Of a stretch of 22,253 nt of DNA, positions 1-11,213 are shown one piece after another; within the stretch, counting starts at the first letter, position 1, and each line of letters opens with the position of its first letter. The notes below the pieces were generated by a model. That model saw only the letters and a list, made by a program, of their open reading frames with translations. It was not told the DNA's origin and did no database searches. The DNA is from Annulohypoxylon bovei var. microspora (lineage: Eukaryota > Ascomycota > Sordariomycetes > Xylariales > Hypoxylaceae). The DNA lies in assembly GCA_022836615.1 (NCBI GenBank), contig MU405473.1, forward strand, positions 1-22,253. The letters run 5' to 3'. The translations under genes were made by a program, and so were the position numbers.

Positions 1-448
1 ACCTGTTGAAGATGGATAAAATCGACCTTTGGTAGATAATATATTATGTCATCAAAATGTTTTACCTTAATTGGCTGAAAACCCTGCTGACTCATTAAAC
101 CCACTTTTATTCCTTAAATGATTGATTTAATTGGTTCAAAGTCACGTGTTCCACTTTTCCCACCTGGGTAATTTTCCTTACCTGGGTAATTTTTCTTTCC
201 TATTTCAGTATGTGAGACTAACCCCAATTCGGCAACCCTTTTTTTTTAATAACTTCGACACAATAACCCTCCTAAAACTCGGGCATTGTTAAGGGAGTAC
301 TTAAGGGTGTAGGAAAATGGGTTGGCAACTGACGACTCAGACATATGGTACTTATATTCACATACAAATTTAGCTGTATAATCATGTACCTGCAGTCGCT
401 TTGATAATGTTTACCTGCCTTTACTGCGTATATGCGTTATGCGTACAA
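1..448. other. Intergenic, no gene seen
   Basis: AT-rich non-coding sequence with no credible reading frame. The only structure I see is a tandem pair of 18 bp units at 162-179 and 180-197 (ACCTGGGTAATTTTCCTT, one mismatch between copies). The short frame starting at 401 runs through the inverted-repeat element and has no family resemblance. Confidence 0.6.
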
Positions 449-495
449 AGCTGTAATAGCTGTAATAGCTGTAATAGCTGTAATAGGTATGCGAT
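449..495 (+). repeat. Left inverted-repeat arm (9 bp CTGTAATAG array)
   Basis: About four tandem CTGTAATAG units ending in GTATGCGAT; exact reverse complement of 769-815. Confidence 0.9.
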
Positions 496-768
496 CTTTT
501 TAAAGAGCAATTGCCATGCTTCAATGCAGCTATCTCAGCGCGCCCGCATTGATTGTTACACAAAGATCTCAGGGTGGTTGGTTGATTGGTTGAAAGGCTA
601 CAGTGTATGGGCTAAAGGTGGTCCCGTGACACCATATCTTGTTTACTAATTGCCAATCAATTGCAATAGCATTGGTGATACATACGATTGTATTGGAATT
701 TGTATGCAATTGAAAGTATTTTAAATGCTGGTGATTGACATTGCGCAACTGGCCTTGCTTTACAAAAT

Positions 769-815
769 ATCGCATACCTATTACAGCTATTACAGCTATT
801 ACAGCTATTACAGCT
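769..815 (-). repeat. Right inverted-repeat arm (CTATTACAG array)
   Basis: Starts with ATCGCATAC and continues as CTATTACAG units; exact reverse complement of 449-495. Confidence 0.9.
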
Positions 816-2787
816 AATATTACATGGGCAAGCCTATATCTTAAATGTTGGCTGTAAAATTTAGCGTACGAAGTACCGATTTAACAAGCAATAAATCGAT
901 ATCTAACCTGTGGTTGCAGCCGCCTTACCCTTTTAGGTAAAATTGAAAATTAAAAATTAAAAATGCAAAGTTGTACGATCCGTCCTCCATACTTATATTA
1001 TATGCATGTAGTCGTTTAAGCAGGTATGTATTTACCTTTATGGGTCACGAAAAAGGGAAAGACAACGGTTCGAGAAGGTGAAAGTAAATATTCGTAGGAA
1101 AAATATAATAAGGGAAAAGGTTCTTATAGACGAATTAGACACATAGATAAGGTTGATTGATATTTTAAGGCTATTTACATCGATTGATTCGAACCCCGGT
1201 TAACGTGAACCCAAGCCCCTATTTGCTCCTATCAACGATCCCGAGGTGTTAAAGGGTTCAAGAACAAAACATATAAATACCTAGGCAAGCACGTAACAAT
1301 CTATTATCACTTATTATAAAGGGACATTTCTGTTGGAGTATTTTTGTTAATCGCGAAATTATTAACCTATGACCATACATCCTCATATTAATAGGTACCT
1401 ACACATACGGTCGAGGACAATTCCTAGTCGACTAGGGGTGTATGGGGTTATGAATACCTACACCGTTTTCTCTTCTATCAAATCATGTTACCATCAATGA
1501 TCATATTACTACCTAATAGAAACTTCAACTGAATGAGTCGATCTTCGCCGTTCCATGTCAGTGTTATTGATAATTAACAAGATCATATACCCAGCTTGTA
1601 CGGGTTTACCACCGAAATTACCTCCCAAATCCCGGTGCATGATATAGCTGTCATATTAGATAGAGGTTCGATTTATTGGAGACTAGACCTAGTCGAAGTG
1701 GAGTTCGAACTATTAAAGACTCGACCTATTAAGGGCGTAGACCTGTTGGTGATTGGGTCTAAGATAGCACAAACAAAATAATATCATCTGTACCTATGCA
1801 TATCACGATCCTTGACAAGTAGATTCAGAGGCCCTATCCACAGTATGAAGCATGTTCTCTGGACGATCAATGACATTAGAACCTTAGCTCCTTAGAATCT
1901 GAATATAGTGAGAGGGAGTCCGCCCATTTCATTACATCACCAGTGTGCCATTAAGTAAAATAAATCGCCAATTCAGGTTGATTCTTGACATCATCTTACG
2001 AGAACCCCAACTTTAGAGACTGGACATCTTCATCAAATTATATTAGATATTCCAAAAAAAGCAAAAAAGAAAAAGAAAAAAAAAGCGTTAAGATCACATA
2101 GAAACCCCAGAATAGAACGCCATCAATCATTATCGATCACGATACTTAAAAGAAAAAGAATGGCGACAACACGAAGAGCTCCGAATCCGGGTATTTTTCT
2201 ACCGCCTACGTGGAGCCAGCAAGGTCATTTGGAGTAACAAATTTGTGGTTGTTTACGCGGCCCATTTCTTGAACCCACCGATGGATATGCGTTCTCCCCT
2301 CCAGCGTGCCGTACGACCTCCCGAACTTCCGGAGAGGACGGATCGACCCGACGAGTAGGACACCGGTAAGCGGACCGTGACATTCAGGACGACTCGGAGC
2401 ACCTGACCCTGACCTGTCAGACTCGACATTCTTTTCGCGAGTTGGATACCAAATTAGGCATCAGCCAAGAGTGCATGTCATAAATGAAGCAGCTGTCAGC
2501 GACTTGGTGAATCTTCCCCGTCGTAACTGGGTACGAAGCCCTCTCATCTTTTTACAATGCGTTTGCAAAAACAGTCGGTAATAGCAGGAATGAGCCTGTC
2601 AGATGAATCGTTCTGTTGTGTTAACGGAGCCGCTTAACTCGAAAAGGAATATAGGAGTCTCGAAATATGCCGCGCGAGGCCGCATAACGACGGGTAATTT
2701 GCGAGTATCACGGTTGACACTGCGTGGAAACAATGCATGGCTCGACCCTAAACAGAATAGATCAAATTCATATCAAAGCTTTTGCCC
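816..2787. other. Intergenic, no supported gene
   Basis: Mixed-composition DNA with frequent stops in all frames. The longest frame (1596-1781, 61 codons, not beginning with ATG) has no recognisable domain. A homopurine A-rich stretch lies at about 2054-2090. An isolated intron-like pattern (GTAAGC at 2366, CTGAC, CAG at 2418-2420) is not flanked by usable exons. I see no RNA gene. Confidence 0.5.
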
Positions 2788-2841
2788 ATCATCGCAATCA
2801 TCGCAATCATCGCAATCATCGCAATCATCGCAATCATCGCA
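2788..2841. repeat. 9 bp minisatellite (ATCATCGCA)x6
   Basis: Six exact tandem copies of ATCATCGCA. Because the unit is a multiple of three, all overlapping frames read through it and produce artificial Ser-Gln, Ile-Ala or His-Arg-Asn repeats. These frames should not be taken as genes. Confidence 0.93.
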
Positions 2842-4322
2842 ATACGACGCAAGGGACGCCACAAGAGGGGGTCGGGACCAGTAGGACAACGACTCTTCAC
2901 CGATGTAAAAGGACATCGCTTCAAACTCGCATCGAGGTGGTGTATAGTAGAAAGGGCCGAGCAGGTCGAAGTCGTACTCGTACTGTCTCCGCAGCCGCAG
3001 TTATATGAAAATCTGAGGCTCCTTCGGCCAGCGTGATGGAACCTCTCCGCTCTGACATGACCTGATATCAGCATGACAGAGCAATGCAAGGTACTTCCGT
3101 AACTTATTAAGCATCCCGCATTCTGCACGTGCGGTCCTGTTCTCTGCTACCCGTACGCGATTTTCGCGCGCCTACCCCCTTATGCCGGACTGGCGTGTCT
3201 GCTAAAACGATGGGGCGGACATGTAACGTGACGACCGAAACAGAGCTCGCTCCCTATTATCTAGGGACTTAGTTTAGTTAGTTTAGATAGACACTTGTAG
3301 CATCCATTCGCTCGCCTACCTAACCATGTACTTGCTCGAGATACAGAATTGTCGTGGTGATTTTAAAAAGCGGAATTAAACAATACGTGGTGATATTATG
3401 CGCCGTGATCTACGCGAGAGTCATCTTGCAGAGGACGGAGGCGAGTCTCTATTTGTGTGGTCGATGACGAACGATGGCCGTTTCATGGTACCAGATCCCC
3501 GGGAGCATTCCACCCAAACCACAAACCAGCTCCACCGGAGCCAAGACTGCATCGTTACTTTCAAAAACGAACGCTATGATAGGGCGCGCTCAGCAACAAT
3601 TTGTAAAAAGGACCGTACCTCGTTCGCTGTCTTATATTAAACCCACCGAAAAATGAAAAATGCTTAGGTCGGATACCGAGACCCGACTAGGTTTAAAGTT
3701 TAGCGGGAGTCCGGGATTATAATAAGATTACGGGGCCTTTTGCCGTCGGTGGAATATTAGAAACGTTCTTTCGTTCTTTAGCAAAACCAGCCGTCCAGTT
3801 AGATGCGATATTCGCTTCCGAAAAGGGTAATAAGGGGGGTTTCTAGGCTGGCTAGGTCCCAGGAACCGACCGCTGCGGTGCCGCAATGGCCCTTCCTTTC
3901 CACCCCCCAATTCTCGATTCTACTGGTGCGATGCATTGTCCTTTTGTCCATCCAGCCGCAACTGATAGTAGAGGAAGAAGTAGGCCTGGGGAGGCGGAAG
4001 GTGAACTTCTAATCAAACACAACATAAGGAAACATCCTCTATCTAATCAAATTCCGAAATCCGCTCGACACCTTCGAGATAAAAGTTCCAAGTTGCAAAA
4101 GAACATTGCCGAGATGCGTTCGAACGACCGCACAGATTTATACAAATGGCTGCAGCGCACTTTTCTTTCAGCGCCTCTTTTCTTTTCGCGGAGCACGGGT
4201 ACGAGCACGAGCACACGCACAAGCACGTGAACGAATGCATCATCGATAGCAAGCTGGATCCGCATCAATATTTTGGATATCCTCTCTAACACTAATAAAT
4301 TAATCGAAAAGAAGCGAGAGAT
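2842..4322. other. Intergenic, no supported gene
   Basis: Several open frames of 60-130 codons occur on both strands, but they overlap each other, lack recognisable motifs, and none stands out by codon use. The frame at 3398-3640 (+, 80 codons) is the least implausible small ORF but has no family resemblance. The last few hundred bases presumably hold the promoter and 5' untranslated region of the reductase gene; a short GAGCAC/GCACAC-type run lies at about 4200-4229. Confidence 0.5.
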
Positions 4323-5562
4323 ATGTCTTCGAGAGGAATAATCCTCATCACCGGCTTCAACGGCTACCTGGCCGGCCACGTCGCCGAAGCCGCGTCGAAA
4401 GCCGGGTACAGCGTGCGCGGCACCGTCCGCAATCTCGAATCCGGCACCGAAGTTCAGAAAGCGCTGCTGGAACTTGGCTACGGAGGCGGGGCCGAAGTCG
4501 TACAGGTCCCCGACATGACCGCCCCCGGCGCCTTTGACAAGGCCGTAATTGGTACGAACCGTTCTTGGCGGGGACGGACGGAGCAAATATATATGGTCTT
4601 TCGCGTCTGCGAGATACGAATTAGGAATTGGGAATTAAAGGCTGACGAATAACGCATCGTTCTAGGGTGCTCCGCAATCATCCACCTCGCCTCGCCAGTC
4701 AAAGACACCTTCATCCTGCCGCCGCCGGAAGTGGTCCGCACGGGCGTGAGCGGCACGACAGGGATACTGGAATCGGCGCTGAAGGCCGGACCGCAGCTAA
4801 AGAGCGTAGTACTAATGTCTTCGGCCGCCGCCATCTTCGACGTACCTACCGAGCCCGGCATCTACTCAGAAAAGGATTGGAACACGACCTCCGAACCGGT
4901 CGTCGCGCAATTAGGTCCCGAGGCAGGCGGCCTGCACGCGTACTGCGCATGCAAAACTATCGGCGAGAGGGCATTCTGGGAGTTTCGAGACGACCGAAAA
5001 CCCGCGTTCAGCATGACCGCACTACAAGCTACGTGAGGTCCCCCCCCTTTTCCCTCCACCCCCCTTAAACTCGCACCTATTCCTAAAAGACGCTCACTAA
5101 CCCACAACCCACAACCGCAGCTACTACATCGGCCCGCCCTTCACCCCCTGGACGAGCCCCTCGCAGCTCCCCTTCTCTCTCGGCAATCTCTGGTCTCTGC
5201 TCCACACCAAGGAGATCCCGGGGCCGAACCTGATCTACGAGAACACGGCCGACGTGCGCGACGTGGCGCGCGTGATCGTGTGGTCCGTCCTGAACCCGCC
5301 GTCCGCCGACGGCCAGCGCTTCCTGTGCGCTGCGGCGACGGGCGGCCCGCAGGCTATGGCCGACGTGCTGAACAAGAGCATGCCGGAGATAGGGCTGGCG
5401 GAGGGCTGTCCCGGGGAGGGGTACGACGAGAGCTACCCGTCTACGAGCGGGAATATCGCGTTCGACGGGAGCAAGGCGGTGCAGGCTACAGGGCAGGACT
5501 GGATTCCGTACGAGACGAGCATCGTAGACACGGCGAAGGCGCTGGTGCCGCTGCTCGAGTAG
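4323..5562 (+). CDS. NAD(P)-dependent extended SDR reductase, DFR/Gre2-like
   Basis: Three exons, 4323-4551, 4666-5032 and 5121-5562, encode 345 residues, the usual size for this family. The introns (114 and 88 bp) have GT...AG ends and restore one continuous frame; the first joins into the motif AVIGCSAIIHLASPV, typical of the group. The N-terminal nucleotide-binding loop is TGFNGYLAG (about residues 10-18). The catalytic serine is at about 128-129 in VVLMSSAAA, and the YxxxK pair is Tyr169-Lys173 in AYCACK. A later TADVRDVARVIV segment matches the conserved substrate-domain region. Such enzymes reduce aldehydes or ketones (methylglyoxal, aldehyde or flavonoid-type substrates) with NADPH, probably in the cytosol. 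The substrate cannot be told from sequence. The gene looks intact and is GC-richer than its surroundings; no co-regulated neighbour is apparent. The start is the first in-frame ATG before the nucleotide-binding loop. Confidence 0.88.
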
Positions 5563-6319
5563 GGGGTTAGGCTTGCCTAGCCTGGTCTGAGTGGTGTTTT
5601 GAGATGTGAGATCATAGATCCGAGGGATAAGGCAGCATACGGCGGTTCTCTGATAGCACATGACACAGCGAATGTAATTGATACCTTGTTACGTATGATT
5701 TATCTGCTTCGGTTACTTCGTCATATTTATCAAAGATAATGACATATGGGCCGCGAAGCCTCGTGTGTACCTACCTAGGTAGGTAAGCATGCATTTATCG
5801 TATTTGCCGGGTTTATTTATACACATCTAGTCCTGGTTTACTAGGTATGTTACCAGAATCAAATAGCGACCTACGATTAGCTATCCCTTTCCTATCCCTT
5901 TCATTTTACTAGAAGAGGGCATAGGAGAAACCAGTCAGTCTAGTTAAAGATATATATACATTGTACAATATTGATAGTTGCCTATTAATTGTTTATTAAA
6001 TCGAGCCCTAACACCTCGGGGAATGGAGTTATCTATCTCATAATACTAGGTAAGGTAGTGACATGATGAAAATTCAACATACTAATCGTTTTTATGCCTA
6101 CCTAGGTAGGTACCTAAGGTATTATTACCTAAGCTAGTAACCGAAACCCCATTCCATTCACCTATAGATTTTAACCTGCTCTGGAATCAACTCATACATC
6201 TTGGAAACCTCAACTCTAGTAAGAAAAAAACGAGCCAATTTAATGAAATTCTCAACGCCATGAGTATAGCCGTCTCAAGCAAACAAATTGGCACGAACAT
6301 CAGGCCAAATTTACCCCTA
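5563..6319. other. Intergenic between convergent genes
   Basis: AT-rich spacer between the 3' ends of the reductase and the ankyrin gene. It contains TACCTAGGTAGGTA-type palindromic motifs (about 5769-5787 and 6099-6115) that recur elsewhere in the window. No ORF or RNA gene is supported. Confidence 0.55.
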
Positions 6320-9300
6320 TTATCCCTCAAGCGCAGGTATGATACCGCTTGACACAGCTAACATCAAGATCAATTCCTTACACCCTATATGTCCACCCTC
6401 TTCAGCAAGATGTATCGCCTTACGGCACTGCTCGATCGGGAAACCTATAATGCTCACATTCCAGAGAAATTGAATCATATCAAGCCGGCCTTCCTCAGCA
6501 GCAGCCTCGATAGGCCACCTCCCGCCGAATTCGGACGGAGATTCGTATAGGTTAGCTCCATGGCCCATCAGGACCATGGCAATATTGCAATTCCCGCTCC
6601 TAGCTGCAAACTGTAGAGCTGTTCCGCCGGATCGAAGTGCTGGTTTGGCATTGACGTTCGCCCCTTTTCGAAGCAGCAATTCCACAATTTCAAGGCTGCC
6701 AACCTGGGCGGCGGCTTGCAACGGTGTTCGCCTCACCATCTGAAAAGCCTCTTTATTGATATTCGCGCCATTATCTATGAGAAATTGTACCAGGTCCTTG
6801 TTCTTTGTCTCGATTGCCGCTACGAGCGGTGTAATATACTCAGAGCTCTTAGTCCCCACAATACCGTTAATATCACATCCCGTACCAAGGATCCTGGTGG
6901 TCAGCGGGAAATCAGAGCCGGAGCCTGTCGTATCCTTTGCGATTGCCCGTGCAAGAGGGGCTATTCCATATAAGGGAAATTTAAAGTCGACGGCCTTAGA
7001 GTTAATGAGCATCTCCAGCATTTCTATATTAGATTGTTCAATAGCTTCCTTAATCGCGCCCTGTCCAGAACCAGGGAAAATATTTTTGGTTGGTAGATAG
7101 CTCGCCAAAAGTATGCGAAGCATCTCAGGGCGTTCTTTTGCAGCAGTCCTGAGCGCTTCCCAATCCGTTGCATCTGCTCCTCGTTCGAGAAGGTAACGAA
7201 GCATCGCACCGTCGTTGTGTTTGATCGCAATTTGCAGGCAATTAGTCAAAAAACTTTTTGTCGCCATATCAGAATGAGCAAAGAAGTTGAACATATCGGC
7301 ATCCCCCGGCTCTGGGTTATCAAGAAATGGAAAAAGCATCTTATATCCTAATACATGGCCCTCCATGTTCGACATCAAGTCAATAAGAACCGACTTGTTT
7401 CCCCATCTATACGCCGTAAATTGTATATTCCGAGGATCGAATGATAGTTTAACTGATCCTAGAGCAAGCAAAAGCTGTACGGAATCTACTTGTTGATTTT
7501 CAATGGCACCATACAAGGCGTCTTCAAGTTCATCATCTTTAGCATTATGATGAAGTAACAATAACTTTTTCATGTAATTGATGTTTCCTACTCTCGCTGC
7601 AGCAGCCATTGCCGGTGTAAACCGGCTTTTCTGGGAGGCTATAGCACAGAGGTGCTCAAGCGCACCTCTACTCTCAAGTATCGTGATGAGCGCGTCGTCC
7701 TTTATGTCAATTGCCTCGGCGAGTGGTGTCGTGTAGGCACTGCTCTCGTATAGCCTTTCGGGAGGCGATCGGTGGATATCCGGGTTTTGAGCGAGTACGA
7801 AATCAACAAGTGCTTGATTGCCACCTCTAATGGCTGCGCTGAGTACCCGAGTTGAGGACTTTGCATATAAGAAAAGGAACTGAACAAGTTGGACGTGGCC
7901 TCGCTTGGCGCCGGAGACAATTGCCGCATCTATCTCGTCCGGAAAGCAGCTTAGACATGTCTTACACCCGGTCTGCTCACAATTTAATAGGATCTTAGCG
8001 ATGAGTTCCTTGGCAATTTCGTCCGTAAATTCTTCTGCGGTTAGTTTTAGAATATCCTCGAACATAGCCTCGGAATGGAGAGACGGGGCGAGTCTGCGCA
8101 ATAGAATTTCGGCGAGATCCATCCTAACAGATTTCTTGAGTGCTAGACGGATTGACGGGCCGCGTATTTCTGCCCCAGCCTCGATTAAAGCATCAACAGC
8201 CTCAAGATATTCCGAAGAGAATATGCTATGGTCGCGTTCAATTTTGTGCCCAGGCAATCTCGCCTCTATCAAAAGCTCCAAGGCCTTTCCAGTTTTGCAC
8301 ACGGAATTTTTTACCGGCGTGGAAGATGCTTGGTTGGGTTTAGGGTTGAATGAAAGTAGCTCGCGAATTACTTTCAGCCCTTGGAGTTCAGAAGCTCGCT
8401 CCAGCGGGGTGCGTTTTTCGCCTTCGACGAAACAGAAAGTACTGTTGACGTCTACAAGACCCGTTTGGAGAAAGAATTTGGTTTTCTGATGATCACATGC
8501 TTCTATGGCTGCCCGAAACAGATTTTCTGCAAGGCTCCTCATAACCGGGCTTTTAGTTTCTCGAAAAAGCCGCGACAATAATGAAGTGACGTTACTGCTA
8601 TGATCGAGGAACCGGAACACCGTTTTGATAGGTATATCTCCCATCCCAACGAAGCCATTCGCGGCCGATAATAGAAGAAGTCGATGCAAGTCAATGTCGG
8701 ATTTTTCTTGCGTACATAGTACCATGCTGCTGTTCTCACAGCCCTGCTGGGTCCTCGGAAGAATTGTATCCAACCTTTGCAACACCAACCCAGCCCTGTA
8801 AAAGTTCTCTTGGTAGGAATTTTCATTATCATATGACATAGAAGCTGCAGCTTCATGGAGAAATATCGAGACCAGCTTTTGGGTCCCAAAAAGCAACCGG
8901 GAATCTTGTAGCGGTGACGAGCAGGTAGTCAACTTGAGACCTCTCGACATCAACTCGTATTCAAATCGTTCAAACGGCAGATCTTCCGTAGAAAATTTCC
9001 CGAACTGAAACTGAGTAGCGTTGATTGATCCTAGTGGAAAGCTAGCTACCTCTAGACTCGGAAATGTAATGGCGATGTCGGGGTCCCGCTCATGTTGTGA
9101 AGATAACTGTGAAATTGAAGAGGCAGGGCCAACAAATGACAGATCCAGAGACCCTGGAAAATTTTGATTTATACAGGTCGAAAGCAAATTATCGAATGAG
9201 ATATCAGAAGGGAGAAGCCGAGGTGACATATTGCTAAGTCTTGGAGAACTTGCAGTATCACCATGTGCTAATCCCGCTTGATTGATATTGTCCTCAACTG

Positions 9301-9885
9301 GCTGCCACTGCATGTCAAAACCAGACGCCGAACTAGAGCTAGGTTGGGGGTCACCATTAAATGCCCCCCTATCAGCTGTAGGGGTGTATCGAGCCCATTC
9401 GCCGTTCTGATCTTGGATCTCAATCAAGGCGTCGTTAGTGCTGCAGCTATTCGTTGCACCATGGAGATCCGATTCGACCCGGCGATGCTTGTTAGGACGA
9501 AATTCGCCGTTGCAGTAACGCCTCGCACGATGGACTCTATTCATCGAGACGGGATGGCCAGAAATGACCACTCTAGACCGGACACCTCGAGAAGATAAGC
9601 GGTCAATCGTTTCGAGGTGCTCTTCCCATTCCGACCTCTTAAGATTCTTGCGGGCCTTCCAGACCTTGAGCTGAGCCTCAAACTGCGAAACACTGAACGA
9701 ACACTGTCAGATTGTTGCGGGTAACATTCCAACGGGTAATCTTACGTAGCAGAGAACCCGTGATCACTGCCCATGGCCTGGACCAGTTCGTTCAAGGAGA
9801 GATCAGATATCAGGTAGAGACTTAAGATGGCCTCCTTGTGAATATTCCAGGTATCCTGGGTGATCTTACGCGTCTTAGTAGCCAT
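6320..9885 (-). CDS. Clr5-domain ankyrin-repeat protein
   Basis: Two exons on the minus strand: 9885-9746 (ATG at 9885-9883) and 9692-6320, with a 53 bp intron (GTAAG...TTCAG). The product is 1170 residues. Residues about 10-65 form a Clr5 domain: WNIHKEAILSLYL, then SLNELVQAM, then HGF, and after the intron QFEAQLKVWKARKN; splicing there restores the domain exactly. Residues about 90-300 are low in recognisable structure. From about 430 to the C-terminus are degenerate then good ankyrin repeats; the clearest are at about 1001-1026 (TPLVAAIETKNKDLVQFLI), 1036-1062 (TPLQAAAQVGSLEIVELLL), 1071-1097 (TALQFAARSGNCNIAMVLM), 1106-1125 and 1139-1159. Ankyrin repeats bind proteins. Clr5 is a fungal domain named for a fission-yeast silencing factor, and its biochemical role in ankyrin fusions is unknown. 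The frame is intact over 3.4 kb, so the gene is probably functional. Starting only at the long exon would lose the diagnostic domain. Confidence 0.88.
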
Positions 9886-10240
9886 CCTTGTTTAGGTACC
9901 TTGAAGTAAAAAGTCGAAAAGTAGGTATGTAGTAAGAAAGCCTTTGATTAATAAAAATGAAAATAAAAAGAAATCCGTTTCTATATTCGTACAAGTCTAT
10001 GTAGGTAGGTAGGTAGTACTTATGTGCAATTGTTATGATAGAGCACTACCTGTACATATGCCATTCTGCCAAAATCTGCCGGGCATGCCCATATAATTTT
10101 GGCGTTGGCTTGCTGACGTGGCCGGAGAAGGACCTAGGCACCTAATCACACCACATATAAAGCATACTAATAGTTTCTATTGCCGCATCTTTTCAGCCCG
10201 TTCAGGGTTTGTTAGGCAGGCTGCGGATGTTACACAAACC
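9886..10240. other. Upstream region of the Clr5-ankyrin gene
   Basis: Probable promoter region for the minus-strand gene, with a GTAGGTAGGTAGGTA run at about 10001-10015. No ORF is supported. Confidence 0.4.
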
Positions 10241-10268
10241 CAGGTTTTGCGACCAGGTTTTGGCGCTT

Positions 10269-10365
10269 AGGTTTTGTCGGCCAGGTTTTGTCGGCCAGGT
10301 TTTGTCGGCCAGGTTTTGTCGGCCAGGTTTTGTCGGCCAGGTTTTGTCGGCCAGGTTTTGTCACC
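10269..10365. repeat. 14 bp minisatellite (AGGTTTTGTCGGCC)
   Basis: Six exact tandem copies of AGGTTTTGTCGGCC (10269-10352) and a seventh partial copy ending in TCACC. Two degenerate units containing CCAGGTTTTG lie just upstream at about 10240-10268. The unit is not a multiple of three, and no ORF spans the array. Confidence 0.93.
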
Positions 10366-11213
10366 GAAATTCTTAGTGGCAGTGTATCTGATGATGAATG
10401 CATGCATCATACACCTTCGTTTAATTAATGAGATCATCGGTTGATAGAATGTTAAAGATAAACGCAGGTCATGAATATTAGGTATATAATAGTGTATATT
10501 GATAGGTCAGGTTACTAACCTAAGGTTAAAAGATATCATGGGTTGTAGATAATCCGTCCGGAGGACATTATAATACATATATGTTGGAAGAATAAGGTGT
10601 AATCATTCAGCCATTGGCTTCTAGCTAGCCATTTAATATTCTAACTAACAGGAATAAGTTGGATGTTATCGATGAATCGGGCTGTCCTGCAATAAGAAAG
10701 CGCCTTCGTTATAAACTTGATAAATATTTATAATAATAACACAGGTAACTTATTTCTTTAACACGTTAAAAGCTTTTTTAGTTCCTTTAGTTTTTATTTG
10801 CTCTTTATAGGTACCTAAAAACATTACCGGGCACTGATTTCCCGCGTCAACCCCTCGTCAACCACGTCGTCGCGACGCGAAAGCTCAGGCCACTATGCGG
10901 CTTTATAACAGGTAGGCAAGGCGACAAAAAAGGCTGGGAGATCTGCGGTTGAGAAGGGGGAAAACCACCAAGTCAAGGCTAAAATGAATATTATGTGGTT
11001 TTATGGGCCTCATAATATATGTATCCATTCAAACAAACGGAAAGGTTCGATTTCCTTTGCCAACATCTTGAAATATTTGGATTTAATCAAATACATCAAA
11101 TCAAACGTTAATTAAAGCAAATAATCATTTGACTTGGTGGAAGTCCTGTCTTAAAGCTTGTCAACGCTTTACTTGCGACGACCGCGACGACCACGACGAC
11201 CACGACCTTTCTA
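10366..11213. other. Intergenic, upstream of the membrane protein gene
   Basis: AT-rich spacer with no supported ORF. It should hold the promoter and leader of the plus-strand gene starting at 11214. A short CGACGAC/CCACGAC trinucleotide-like run at about 11177-11206 precedes the start codon. Confidence 0.45.

Larger units (their letters stand above)
449..815. mobile_element. MITE-like / foldback element with 47 bp perfect terminal inverted repeats
   Basis: Positions 449-495 and 769-815 are exact reverse complements over 47 bp. Each arm is built of about four copies of the 9 bp unit CTGTAATAG followed by GTATGCGAT. Pairing continues imperfectly inward (GATCTTTTTAAAG against GATATTTTGTAAAG) and stops abruptly at the outer edge. 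The 273 bp between the arms has no credible ORF. Size, inverted ends and lack of coding capacity fit a non-autonomous DNA transposon (MITE) or foldback element. I could not identify a clear target-site duplication, so mobility is inference. An inverted duplication of a minisatellite is the alternative. Confidence 0.6.

Noticed and set aside
1185..1200. Possible tRNA B-box on the minus strand (GGGGTTCGAATC)
   Set aside because: No matching A-box at a suitable distance, no acceptor-stem pairing, and no anticodon arm could be drawn.
1596..1781. 61-codon plus-strand frame
   Set aside because: Does not start with ATG, lies in unremarkable spacer, and no domain is recognisable on either strand.
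2366..2420. Intron-like GTAAGC...CTGAC...CAG
   Set aside because: No open exon on either side; the frame before it stops at once.
2603..3128. Overlapping frames with Ser-Gln, Ile-Ala or His-Arg-Asn repeats on both strands
   Set aside because: The repeats come from a 9 bp minisatellite read in different frames; no motif outside it.
4047..4861. Long minus-strand frames over the reductase
   Set aside because: Shadows of the GC-rich plus-strand exons, which carry clear SDR motifs.
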